Positions 35,544-47,844 of a DNA stretch of 64,000 bases are shown one piece after another; position 1 is the stretch's first letter; each line of letters starts with the position of its first letter. The notes beneath the pieces are model-generated. The model worked only from the letters and a program-made list of their open reading frames with translations. It did not search any database and was not told the DNA's origin. The stretch comes from Dermacentor variabilis. Its lineage: Eukaryota; Arthropoda; Arachnida; Ixodida; Ixodidae. The position numbers and the translations under genes were made by a program. The DNA is taken from the NCBI RefSeq assembly GCF_050947875.1, contig NC_134569.1, forward strand, positions 17,009,631 to 17,073,630. The letters run 5' to 3'.

Positions 35544-35725
35544 TGTTACGAAAGATGTTTATTCACAGGGTGAAGCGAGGTCCAAGAGGAAGCCACAGGC
35601 CAGGCCCAGCTGTTGTTGTTGTTGTTGTAGCCTGTGGCACGTGTGGCTCCTACCCACGATGGGGGATTGGCCCACGCGCGCGTACTTTACTTCTTCCTCT
35701 GCCTCAGTCACGCAGTGCTGCAACA
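35544..35725 (-). repeat. Element A 5' LTR (right) with a small extra insertion
   Basis: It starts TGTTACGAAAGATG and ends GTGCTGCAACA, matching the left LTR at both ends. The middle differs: after CCCAGCT it carries GTTGTTGTTGTTGTTGTAGCC and about 40 more bases up to 35670, absent from the left LTR, replacing about 20 bases. Read on the minus strand this ends in an ACAACAACAAC run, like the tail of a tiny 5'-truncated LINE. Confidence 0.8.
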
Positions 35726-35729
35726 GTAC

Positions 35730-35806
35730 TACACAATTCGCGTCGCTCATACAATCAGATTACCATGCTTCGGGGACAACAGACAACGGATGGAACCATC
35801 GATAAC
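35730..35806 (-). repeat. Element B 5' LTR, middle piece
   Basis: TACACAATTCGC, CTCATACAATCAGATTACC and GGAACCATCGATAAC align with left-LTR positions of about 27136-27215. It ends at GATAAC, the target duplicated by the CR1-like LINE. Confidence 0.8.
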
Positions 35807-36302
35807 TATGGAACATCGAGCTTTGGAAGGTGCCTAGAACACGTACAAAGTACGGCACTCAGATGTGAAAATACCATGATACCTGCGCTGCTTCATAATT
35901 TAGAGTTCCAAATATAACACAATGCCACACATAATTGTTTTATTTGCTTTGCTGTGACGTTCTATTTATCGGTGCTTCTTGCTTTCGCAATAGAATGTGT
36001 AAACTCATGCAGTATTCATGTACTCATGCGACCCTGTCGTGTGTTCAAGCGTATTTCTTTCTTATTCTATTATTTATTTCCACACAATGATTTGTTGTTA
36101 TGCTTCTTTTACTAGTATTTATGACAATAGCAGCTGATTTAAGACCATAAAAAATGCACCTGACTTCCGTACACTGTTTGGTTTATTTACGTTGGCGTGC
36201 TGTATTTGTTATGCGCCTTGTCTGCAAGTATTGGGGGGTGCAGACCTCGTCAAGCCTGGCTTTTTGTTTGTACCCACCAAGTGTCTTTGATACTGAAATA
36301 AA

Positions 36303-36370
<68 letters not shown>
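35807..36370 (+). mobile_element. CR1-like LINE 3' end with (ATTG)n tail
   Basis: About 500 bp of non-coding 3' UTR ends in GGCTTTTTGTTTGTACCCACC, AAGTGTCTTTGATACTGAAA and TAAAATTG followed by ATTG repeats. GATAAC at 35801-35806 is repeated at 36370-36375, consistent with a short target duplication in the LTR of element B. No ORF remains, so this is a strongly 5'-truncated insertion; the CR1 label is an inference from the short-repeat tail. Confidence 0.75.
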
Positions 36371-36372
<2 letters not shown>

Positions 36373-36497
36373 AACATTCGAGAAACTTTCGATATATGCA
36401 GGCACGTTTAACATTTGTTATCCGGTGAAAAGCAGTCACCCCAAAAAGATATGGCTTTTTGTTTGTACCCACCAAGTGTCTTTGATACTGAAACAAA

Positions 36498-36539
<42 letters not shown>

Positions 36540-36760
36540 AACATTCGAGAAACTTTCGATATATGCAGGCAAGTTTAACATTTGTTATCCGGTGAAAAGC
36601 GGTCACCCCAAAAAGATATGGCTTTTTGTTTGTAACCACCAAGTGTCTTTGATACTGAAATAAAATTGATTGATTGATTGATAACATTCGAGAAAATTTC
36701 GATATATGCAGGCACGTTTAACATTTGTTATCCGGTGAAAAGCGGTCACCCCAAAAAGAT
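36257..36760 (+). repeat. Three-copy tandem duplication of LINE tail plus LTR segment
   Basis: Units 36257-36451, 36452-36618 and 36619-36760 each contain the LINE end TGGCTTTTTGTTTGTA.CCACC, an ATTG array, and an 80-bp piece of the element B LTR (ATAACATTCGAGAAA...CCCCAAAAAGAT). The ATTG array shortens along the series: about 16, 10 and 4 repeats. Only the last unit runs on into the LTR end (AAACAAGTGCACG). The small INQS-repeat frames on the minus strand are artefacts. Confidence 0.92.
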
Positions 36761-36778
36761 AAACAAGTGCACGTGTCA
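36761..36778 (-). repeat. Element B 5' LTR, right end
   Basis: AAACAAGTGCACGTGTCA closes the LTR with the canonical CA and is followed by the ATAT target duplication (36779-36782). Confidence 0.8.
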
Positions 36779-37019
36779 ATATTGCAAGTCATTAACGTTG
36801 ATTGTACTGTGCTATGTATAACCTCGACAATACTATTGCCTAAACTACATACACCAATTATAATTCCTTGTTTAATCATCGAAATAATTTGTAGCAAATG
36901 TGCATTTTTATGCGCGCTGTACTGCTGCTACTGGGCGGGATAAGATACCTCTGTCAGGCATGCATTGCCTTTTCTCCCTGCATCATCATGCGTGATTGGT
37001 AGGTCTCTATGTTAAATAT

Positions 37020-37375
37020 ATAAAAACATATAAAGTGCCTCAAGCGGCCAGTCACGCGGAAATTTTGCGTGTATTCGCGGGCTTCTTTCACGCTCGGAAA
37101 AACACTTTTATGCTGCACGTACTGAGCAACACAAAGCTGTATCGGGAGTTTTTCATGTTCCTCTACAATTTTCTCATTGACACCTTTCATCGAGTTATAA
37201 TATTTGAGAAGTTGATTAATTAGTTAAAACCAATTATGTAATTAGGCGGAACGCAAAAAATAATCTGAGCATCTACAAACGACGGCGAACAAGATTACCT
37301 TGGGTCTGGCATTACGTGGCATTTGCATAGTTTAAAATCTTGGTGCATAATAGTTGGGACACCCTATATATATAC
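37020..37375 (-). repeat. Dispersed repeat ending in GGGACACCCT, copy 1
   Basis: It matches 60670-60978 block by block: GCGTGTATTCGCGGGCT, TTTCACGCTCGGAAAAACAC, TACAATTTTCTCAT, TTAATTAG, CAAGATTACCTTGG-like blocks, and the end GTTGGGACACCCT followed by TATATATA. It carries no coding domain. The class is not known to me. Confidence 0.8.
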
Positions 37376-37640
37376 AGGGTGTCCCACATAACTTGAGCCA
37401 AGAATTTAAAAATGAAAGGCGCGTCGGAAGCGAACTGCACCGAACGCATACTATGCGCAATAGCCTATAATAACTCAGGCATTCTTTTTGTTTTCCCCAT
37501 AACTCACTAAATAATTAAGTTTAATTACCCAACTTTTTCATTATTGGCTGAGGACCACAAGTATGATACGCAGGTTTGTACAGCACCTTCAAAAATCACC
37601 GATCGAGTTGTTTCCTTTACGATAAGTCTCACGTAGTCCT
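37372..37640 (+). repeat. Second GGGTGTCCC-ended repeat, head-to-head
   Basis: ACAGGGTGTCCCACATAACTTGAG begins at 37372 as an inverted copy of the end of the preceding repeat, so GGGACACCCT-ATATATATACA-GGGTGTCCC forms a palindrome at about 37356-37386. The interior (ATAACTCACTAAATAATTAAG...) differs from that of copy 1. The right end is uncertain. Confidence 0.5.
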
Positions 37641-40138
<2,498 letters not shown>

Positions 40139-40384
40139 TGCAATATCAATATGTACAGGGAGAGAGAGAGAAAGAGTTAGGAAAGCGAAAAGTGAAGAAA
40201 AGTCAACGCTACAGTTCGCGTTACGATCAGTGCACCGCTTCGGTGCAGTAATTCTTTCTGCGCATTGTTTACTACAGGCACTACAAACCGCGTCTTGGTA
40301 CGCCTGAACTTACGTCTGACTCGCTCTGTCGGGCTCACGACAAGTTCCTTACACGAACTGCGCACTTTGGCGCAAGGTCTGGAT

Positions 40385-40690
40385 GTCGCGTCAACACGCA
40401 GCGGCACTGCGACGCAACACGGTGATTAATTTTCGCACAAGGACTTCCAAACTGGTGTGCGAGAATCACCTCGTGTGGGAATGCCCAAGGACTCGGGACA
40501 TTAGGGGACAGAACAGGCCCGATGACGTCCTTCGACGACAAGGTCCGGCCACGGACTAACGTTAAACACCGTGATGACCTCACAATGGAGCTTCGCATCT
40601 GAAGAGAGATACAAAAAGCAAAGACAGGGAGATTAACCAAAGCTAACACGGTTAGCTACCCTGCACGTGGGGAAGGAGAAAGGGGGATAG
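40385..40690 (+). pseudogene. LINE ORF2 C-terminal remnant and 3' block
   Basis: A plus frame reads KLVCENHLVWECPRTRDIR, the Cys/His-like C-terminal region of I-type ORF2. Downstream, 40610-40680 contains a GGGAGATTAACC...GCTACCCTGC block, the inverted form of the 3' terminal block seen elsewhere. The opposing orientation of these two pieces suggests two fragments rather than one. Confidence 0.4.
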
Positions 40691-41026
40691 TTTTATTTAT
40701 TTATTTAGTACATACTGCAGACCACATTGTGGTCCTTGCAGGACGGCAGACATTGAGTACAAGACATATACAAGATACGTTCGTATACATTCATAAAATA
40801 TATAGACATTACAATGATATATTGCTCACAGAAACACTTAGTGAAAAGATCAAAACACAATACCTAAATCAATTAATGGTGCAAACAGAACGATGTAAAA
40901 AAAGCCAAGGGAATTGCACATCAAAGGCAAGGGAGTTTGAGAGCCGAGGACCTGCCCCGCTTATTCAACAGGGAGAACGCATTCTATGCCGAAAAAAAAG
41001 ACAATAAAAACTTACATAAAACACAG

Positions 41027-42286
41027 TCACATGTTGTAAGGGGCGGGCAGCGAATTCAATTCAGAAATAGTCCGGGGAAAGAAGGAGAACTTATAGCTGT
41101 CTGTCCTAGCATAGATAGGTGCCAGTGTATCCGGACGATGGTGTCGTGCATACCTAGTGGAGAGATGACTTACATATAGTGAAGGGTCCAGAGCCAATTT
41201 TTGATTAATTAGATGAAGAAAAAAATCTAGCCTGTGTTTCTGTGTTCGTTGTTCAAGCGAAGGAATGTCGTTAGCCAACATCAACTCTGACGGGGAATCC
41301 GAACTTTTGAACTTAGAATAAATAAAACGAACAGATTTTCTCTGTATTCTCTCAAGTTTGTTAACATTGACTTTAGCATAGGGATCCCATGCAACGCAAG
41401 CATATTCTAGTTTTGGCCGGATATAGATTAGGTAAGTGAGTAGCTTAACGTTTGAGGGGGCAGTTCTTAGTTTGTGTCGCAGATAGGTTAGCTTTCAAAA
41501 GGCGGAAGAACATGTGTTGTCAATGTGAAGGTTCCAAGAAAATTTTTTAGTGAACGTTACGCCAAGGTACTTGTAACTCTCAACTTGCTTTAATGAAACA
41601 GATCCTATTTGATACGTGTACTCCAGGCGATTATTTTTATGCGTTATGCGAGGAGAGACAGCTTTATCTATGTTTGCAGCCATGCCCCATTCTTCGCACC
41701 ACAAAAATATATTATTCAAGCTAGAGTTATGTTCCTTCTGATCCTCCACGGACTTAATAGTACGGAATACAACGCAGTCGTCCGCAAACAGCCTTATTTG
41801 TGTTCCTGGTTTGACGATGACGGTAACAATGTCATTAATATATAAAAGAAAGAGCAATGGACCCAGGACACTGCCCTGGGGAACACCTGAAGTGACTGGT
41901 AGATATCCCGAGTTGGGATCATCAACTGAAACATACTCTTGGCGATTATCCAGATAGTCTGTAATCAAGGTAATTATGATGTCCGGAAGGTTAATGTCCC
42001 TTAATTTTAAAATCAGCTTTTTATGAATTACCCTATCGAATGCTTTACTGAAGTCCAAAAACACTGCATCAATTTGACCATTGGCATCCAAAGCTTCGGC
42101 AATTGAATCAATTATTGTTACTAATTGTGTGGTAGTGGAAAAACCTTTTCTGGAGCCATGTTGAGCAATTGTTAGTATGGAGTGTTCATCTAAAAATTCA
42201 TTAATGCGAGTTGCGATTATGTGCTCGAAAAGTTTGCAGCAAGATGACTTAATGGTATGGGGCGGTAATTTTTGAGCAATAATCAA
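41027..42286 (-). pseudogene. CR1-like reverse transcriptase
   Basis: The 263-codon frame (42286-41495) contains SCCKLFEHIIATRINEFLDE, GSRKGFSTTTQLV, palm motif A VFLDFSKAFDRV, motif [21 protein letters not shown], catalytic FADDCVVFR, then SYKYLGVTFTKKFSW. The thumb is broken, and the C-terminus resumes at 41284-41027 with RRHRPDTL-like and FFPRTISELNSLP, the usual end of CR1-type ORF2. The enzyme copies LINE RNA at the nicked target. The catalytic FADD is intact, but frame breaks upstream and downstream make the copy inactive. Confidence 0.9.
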
Positions 42287-42374
42287 TCGCCTTTCTTAAA
42301 GACCGGAACAACTCGAGCCATGTTCCAATCTTCAGGCACTTTCGCGCATAACAAAGATGCTCTGAATAATACAA

Positions 42375-43740
42375 CTAACAATTTGGCAACAGTTTCGGCG
42401 TATCGCCTAAGAAACACATTCGGGAGGTTGTCAGGGCCAGGGGTTGTTTTGGTTTTTTTAAATTGAGTAACATAGACACAATGCCATGGTAAGATATAAA
42501 GTTCGCCTCATGCTCTTCAAACACTGCAGAACTCAAAGGTGAGCCTGATCGTGCACGGGAGAATACGCTATGAAAGTAAGTGTTAAAATGTTGTGCGATG
42601 GCATTCAAGTCGTTAAGAATGGTTCCATTAACTGCAATTTCCGGAACAGTCTTCTTGCTATTGCCAAGGTATCCCCAAAACTTATCCGGTGCGTTTTTTT
42701 ATAAAGTTGGGCAATGTTGTGGAAAAATAAAAATTTTTTGAATCGCGCACGGCGCATGACAGCTTTTTTTTTTTTTTTTTTTTGGTGTTCCGTGATAACG
42801 ACTGTGCGTGGATGCTTCTTTTTTATTCGTTTAATTTTGCGCTTTAGTTGTACTATTCCACGCGTCATCCAAGACGTACTTTTATTGACTTTCTTAGTTT
42901 TAGTGGGTTTGAATGTATCTATGGAATGCCTGCACATTGTAGTAAACGCGGTCCAAAGTGCAGACACATCACTACCACAATCTGCAAAGCGCGTAAGACA
43001 AGTTTCCATGTATTCGACTATGCTGGCGTCAGCCGCTCTGGTGTAATCTTTAAAAGATTTGGTATTGGAAGTTTTCGGAACAGTATTTTGACAATGGGCA
43101 AGGAAAGTGCAATAAGGTAATAGTCAGATAAGCCATTTTCGATTGACACGGTATGCTCGGAAAAGGTCCGGTTTAAAACAATAACATCTAATATAGAACA
43201 TGATGACCCTTGCACAAGCGTGGGTTCATTAACCACTTGAATAGGATCATGTGTTAGCATAATGTCAAAAATAATGTTAGCATTTGCATCAACCTTATTG
43301 TTTGCTTGGAGGAGCTCCCAATTGACACCAGGCAAGTTAAGATCGCCGATCAGAAAAATTTTCTTATTTTGGTAGAGAGACATGTGCTCTTTAAGTTTAT
43401 TCAAGTAATCTGGTGTAGCATCAGGTGGTCTATAAAATGCGAGCAGCACAAAGCATTGACCAGCCAGCACGATAACCTGACGCATAGGTACACTAGTTCG
43501 GGAGTATCACCGATAAGCGTGGCGCCGATTTGATCTTTAACTAGAACCGCTATAACTCCGCCTCCGCGCAGTCTATCCTTACGAAATACTTTGTAATGGG
43601 GTGGAAAAACAAGTTCATTTGTTATATCGCTGCGCAACCAGGTTTCCGTTATGACTGCGATGTGCGGATCGTGTTGTAGCAAGTGAATTTCTAGGGAATC
43701 TATCTTGTTCACCAAGCTACGAGCATTAAAATTCACGATA
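42375..43740 (-). pseudogene. CR1-like apurinic-type endonuclease and linker
   Basis: MNFNARSLVNKIDSLEIHLL, AVITETWLRSDI (catalytic Glu) and DRLRGGGVIAVLVKDQI lie at 43736-43520. LLAFYRPPDATPDYL, IFLIGDLNLPGVNW (GDxN) and CSILDVIVLN...LSDYYLIAL follow in another frame (43485-43018); the final SDH motif reads SDYY here, a lost catalytic His. The linker frames (43009-42375) hold TSWMTRGIVQLKRKIKRIKK. The domain nicks target DNA to start reverse transcription. Confidence 0.85.
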
Positions 43741-43849
43741 CGCAGACGTTTATCCTTGGCTGAAACTGAATTTCTGTGGATGGCAGGTTCGAAGATTTCT
43801 AAACACGAAAGTTTTGAAACATTGTCTGGATCATCGGCGACTCTCGTGC

Positions 43850-44475
43850 CTATTTCTGCGCTTGCGCGTGACGACGGGTCGTTGGGCGGTATGGTTTTTC
43901 TGCGTCGTTTTCTAAAACAGGAATTCTTTCATTTGTTTCCTCGCTCCAAATATAAGCTGTCCTATTGATGTATAATTTGTTAAAAGCTAAGGAAACTTTA
44001 TCACCCTTCTCGCGGTTTTCTTTCGACTTGCCCCCACAGCTTCCTTCTAACTTCTCGAACTTCTCGCGAATAGTCTTCACTTATTGATATAGTAATGTTC
44101 TTCAGCTTGTGGCATTGTTTAAAAATTAACGCTTTGTCTCTCGTATCGAACAATCTCAGGATGACAGGTCGTTTCTTATTTGTGGATAGTTAATGTCACA
44201 TCCGATTTAAATACTGTTTCGGTGCTTTGTCTTGCTTCGGCGCAAACCGTACGGATCGGTGTCTGCTGAAGGTCACCGCACAGTAATCCACATCTCTCAC
44301 GGAAATTTAACACCGTAAGCGAAATCACGTCGGCACACTTAATGCACACACACACACCGTCTTCGGAGATTTCATCTTCCCGGATATTAACTGGCTTACC
44401 CCAATTTATACTACTAACAGTCATACAGGAGTGAAACATTTTCTTGATGTTTACATGAACTTTAAGCTGAGCCAA
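43850..44475 (-). pseudogene. CR1-like ORF1 remnant
   Basis: Two minus frames (44475-44176 and 44080-43850) lie directly upstream of the endonuclease: VHVNIKKMFHSCMTVSSINW and EKFEKLEGSCGGKSKENREK. Charged, coiled-coil-like composition and position suggest ORF1, an RNA-binding protein, but no specific motif is visible. Confidence 0.5.
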
Positions 44476-44678
44476 TTATTAACTAAACTAACACGTTGTT
44501 ACTTAGGGAATTGCACAAGCACTGGATAGAATACAATACAAACCAGTGAACATGATAGCCTGCTTAGCCTCACTTATCTGAAAGAAATTAGCGATCGCAA
44601 GGTCACGGACTGCATTTCCTAAGTATACGCCTACCGCACTCCAAAATTACACGAAACATTTTGTTTGTCGACAAAAGC

Positions 44679-44779
<101 letters not shown>

Positions 44780-45696
44780 TTTTTTCTTTCCGACATTCGC
44801 AAAAATCATTTTTCCACCGCTCCATCCACGAAGATGGGTCTAACTTAAACCCAAATTTAACGGAGTTAACGCAAGCACATATTCCCCAAATTATGCCTCT
44901 CAAACTAACATACACAGATCCACCACACACACAGAGATCTACCAAACATGCTCAGAAATAGCCCAAGGTGACCTTGGAAAACCATAAGCCCGCAAGAAAC
45001 CTGCCTTATTGTAATACCACCAAGTTTGGGGAAGTTATGTCGAACATTGAACGTACTAATATTTTTAACTCTGCATTTCCTTTCGTATTTACTCAAATAT
45101 AAGTCATCCTCGACCTTTTATTTCCACCCTGAACTTTATCATCTACCATGCCTAATAACTGATTTTGAGTTAATGTATGTTTCATTTATTATAGACCGTT
45201 TAAAACTCTATAATTTGCTGGTTTTCATTGAATTAGTTCAGGACGCCCCTGCTCAAGAATACAAGACTAATTTGTTCCGCGTATAGCACTACTGTTTTCT
45301 CAGTCACTGTCCCCATGCGGTATTCCATTTAAATAGAAAATAAGGAAGATGGTGCCAGTCTTGTAATCAGGTAACAAAAACAGATAATTAAACTACAGCC
45401 CTATTTCTTTAACAAGTATGCCTCGCAAGATGGTGGAACATGTAATCGATTTTCAAGTCGTCAACTTCTTGCATTCAAATAATGTTTTCCATCCCTCGTA
45501 GCATGGCCTTTCGCAAGGGCCTGCCCTGCGAAACGCCACTCGCTATCTTTGCGCAGGAGATACACTACAATCTTGATTCTAACTTTTAAAGCCATTTTTC
45601 TGGATTGCCCACGAAAGTTTTCGATAAAGTACCAAAACCAGCGCCTAATATTAAAGCTTTCACAGTTAAAGCTACGCCCTAAAATACGAAATTGAA

Positions 45697-45764
45697 CGCA
45701 ATAAAGAAAAAAAAAACTCACTCGCCATCCCGACCCTGCGAGAGTGGATGGCCAGCGAAGCTGT

Positions 45765-45799
<35 letters not shown>

Positions 45800-46331
45800 T
45801 TAGAAAACCAGTCAAATGCCGTCAATGGGGATATGAAATGTTTTATTGTCTTGCCTAGTCTTAGCACGACACCGTTGTTGAGCATTACGATTTTGCACTC
45901 TTCGACGCTTATCGTATTCATGTTGCTCTTCGGGAGTCCTAACTTCGCATGGTCTACCCATAGCGGTCTCGCAATGAACTGAGTGAGTTGCTATGCATGT
46001 CTCAGCATTATATACAAATTTTGGTGATGTCACTCACTGATTCGTATGCTGCGGTTGCCCCTTTCCTACCGGAGCAGCTTATGCAACCGTAATCTCTACC
46101 GGGAAACATACGCGGGGAGAAGGAACGTGCCTCGCATTGTTCACATGCGCATTATCGTTCATCATGCGGCGTTGAGGCTTGTTTTGTGCTTTTTTTTTAT
46201 TTACATGAATACGGCACTGTGTGTTGTATGCCTGATTCCAAAGGAGATATGCACTTTTGCGATGTTTTTTTGTTTTCTGACGGGAACGAAAAATTCTAGC
46301 AAACTATAGAGGCTAACAGCTTCGCTGTAAA
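45697..46331. mobile_element. Non-autonomous insertion with 8-bp target duplication
   Basis: AAATTGAA at 45689-45696 and 46332-46339 flanks the 635-bp insert. The insert contains CCATCCCGACCCTGCGAGAGTGG...CCAGCGAAGCTGTTTATTT at 45734-45770 and ends near TAGAGGCTAACAGCTTCGCTG (46312-46327), so CAGCGAAGCTGTT and its inverse mark both sides. An 8-bp duplication is usual for hAT elements, which suggests but does not prove that class. Related motif pairs occur at 11616-12080 and 7965-8090. A (TTTA)n run at 45763-45802 lies inside. Confidence 0.75.
45763..45802. repeat. (TTTA)n microsatellite
   Basis: About ten TTTA units inside the insertion at 45697-46331. Confidence 0.95.
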
Positions 46332-47497
46332 AAATTGAATAATTTCTACCCAGCCACTTCCTATCTATCCTTTAAAGTGATCAAGCACCTAACTGCTTTC
46401 CGGTAACATCAGGTGTCCCACAAGGTTCTGTTGTCGGTCATCTTTCTTTCCTAATGTATATTAACGACTTGCCGCTGCCCGTTTCTTGTTCTTTTCGTAT
46501 GTTCGCCGATGATTGTGTAATCTACCATTTTCTATCTAACGTTTTTGACCAATTCGCCCTGCAAAAGACCTTAACCATGCGCAGGAGTTAGACTGAAGCT
46601 TGGCTAATGACGCTTAACCTTATTAAATGTAAAGCCGTGTCTTTCATTCGTCGTTGCAGTTGCCTTACCTTTTCTTAGGCAATTACTGACGTCAGCGCGG
46701 AACTTGCAACCTGGTTTAATGATATATCTCGGTGTTACCTTCTCCAATGCCTGTCCGCATGTTATTAGCACCGTTACATGAGCTAACCAAATGCTTGGGT
46801 TCCTAAAGCGTCATTTGCGGCATGCACCGCCACTCGTGCAACTGCATCGGTTGCAAACACATCGGTTGCAAGAAAAAAGCTAGACAACGTGTCTGTCATT
46901 TGTAGCCCACCCGAGACATGCTTAATCAATGCACGTTACTCAGCTCATAATCGCACCGCAAGGTTCAGCCACTCCTCCTATTAATATAAGTGTTAGGTCA
47001 CTAAAAGCACAGTCTGACCTCCCTATCTTCTTTCCCATCACCGCCGCATTACTAGTCTGGCACTGTTCCGCAAGTTCTACTATTCATCACAGGTAATACG
47101 CTGACTCTGCATTATGCATATCTAGATTTACAGTTTATATTAAGGTCTTTATATATTTATAGGGTGTATTTAGGGAGTTTCATTCTGTGCGATTGTGAAA
47201 GCTCTTGATTATTTGTTTTTATTTTTCTATTTATATCATTCTCTCGTGAGCTTTTTTAATATGTGTGGAGTTGGGATTAGCAGGCTCATCAGTAGCCCAA
47301 CTTCCCATTTTGTCGCACTTCAATATATAAACGACCACCATTGATCCCCTAATCGCGCGCCTTACATCTCAGCCCCGTCACACATAATTGCATTAGGCAA
47401 AACCTTTCAAGTTGCCCGTCCACGTGTCCACACGACGACGTCTCCGTCATATATGTTTACAGAGTAGCCATCGACCGGAACGGCCTTCTCAAGAACA

Positions 47498-47773
47498 TTG
47501 CTACTATCAGCTGCCCAAGGACATTTTTTGGTGTCTGAAGTAATCACTTGCCTTCTTGGACATGTTTTATTACCGGATACATGCAGGGTGCTTCAGCGAA
47601 CAATTTCAAAATCCTTTCCGCATGTTATTAGCACCGTTACACCAGCTAACCAAATGCTTGGGTTCCTAAAGCGTCATTTGCGGCATGCACCACCACTCAT
47701 GCAACTGCTCGCATACACATCGGTTGCAAGAAAAAAGCTAGACTACGTGTCTAGCTTTACCTGTGGAAGATAG
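47498..47773 (+). pseudogene. CR1-like LINE fragment, duplicate of 46748-46893
   Basis: The frame reads TPANQMLGFLKRHLRHAPPL and YTSVARKKLDYVS, the conserved block after the RT palm in CR1-type elements. Its nucleotides 47622-47755 nearly match 46748-46893 (GCATGTTATTAGCACCGTTAC, CCAAATGCTTGGGTTCCTAAAG, GAAAAAAGCTAGAC), so one is a copy of the other or both derive from the same family. Confidence 0.75.
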
Positions 47774-47798
47774 CATAATTCTAGTCACTGAACATTGC

Positions 47799-47800
<2 letters not shown>

Positions 47801-47842
<42 letters not shown>
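47801..47842. repeat. (CA)n microsatellite
   Basis: About 21 CA units. Confidence 0.97.

Positions 47843-47844
<2 letters not shown>

Larger units (their letters stand above)
28944..35725 (-). mobile_element. Ty3/Gypsy element A, inserted in the LTR of element B
   Basis: A minus-strand Gypsy element with LTRs at 28944-29087 and 35544-35725, GTAC target duplications, and Gag, RT, RNase H and integrase remnants in canonical order (RT before integrase). After subtracting the LINE at 29396-31953 and one copy of its target duplication it is about 4.2 kb, short for the family because protease and the RT N-terminus are deleted. It sits in the right LTR of element B: joining 28943 to 35730 restores LTR sequence matching the intact left LTR (AAGTAC.ACACAATTCGC). 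Confidence 0.9.
26891..36782 (-). mobile_element. Ty3/Gypsy element B with nested insertions (composite, including its 4-bp TSDs)
   Basis: Element B, oriented on the minus strand, is bounded by ATAT duplications at 26891-26894 and 36779-36782. Its left LTR (26895-27330) and broken right LTR (from about 28835 to 36778) share a long aligned segment: GTCAAG(T/C)GCGTCGGCTTTT, AGTAATCGCTGG, AAGTAC, ACACAATTCGC, CTCATACAATCAGATTAC, then TGCAGGC.CG, CATTTGTT and AAACAAGTGCACG. The right LTR is split by element A (28944-35725) and by a CR1-like LINE 3' end (35807-36370). The internal region is reduced to an integrase and a bit of the RNase H/integrase linker; Gag, protease and RT are gone. Confidence 0.85.
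40691..44475 (-). mobile_element. Near full-length CR1-like LINE, degenerate
   Basis: The minus strand carries, in order, an ORF1-like region (about 44475-43850), an endonuclease (about 43740-43000), a linker, and a reverse transcriptase (42286-41495) with C-terminal part (to 41027). The 3' UTR ends in a TAAATAAATAAATAAAA-type tail at 40691-40707. RNase H is absent. That domain order, the motif style and the 4-base tail fit CR1/L2-type elements. Frameshifts occur in every section. Confidence 0.82.
45000..47120 (+). mobile_element. CR1-like LINE fragment split by an 8-bp-TSD insertion
   Basis: The plus strand carries RT sequence on both sides of the insertion at 45697-46331. Left: NYSPISLTSMPRKMVEHVID, NNVFHPS, HGFRKGLPCETPLAIFAQE and KVFDKVP up to LKLSQLKLRPKIRN (45689). 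Right: an [20 protein letters not shown] motif [13 protein letters not shown] catalytic region (46500-46535), and a C-terminal block (MLGFLKRHLRHAPPLVQL, about 46790-46850). Stops and frameshifts are frequent. Removing the insertion restores the frame as PKIRN(stop)IISTQ. Confidence 0.78.

Noticed and set aside
27000..35730. Endogenous retrovirus with an envelope gene
   Set aside because: No envelope-like frame exists between integrase and the 3' LTR in either Gypsy element; the polypurine tract follows the integrase directly.
36183..36687. Minus frames repeating Ile-Asn-Gln-Ser
   Set aside because: They are translations of the ATTG arrays in the tandem triplication.
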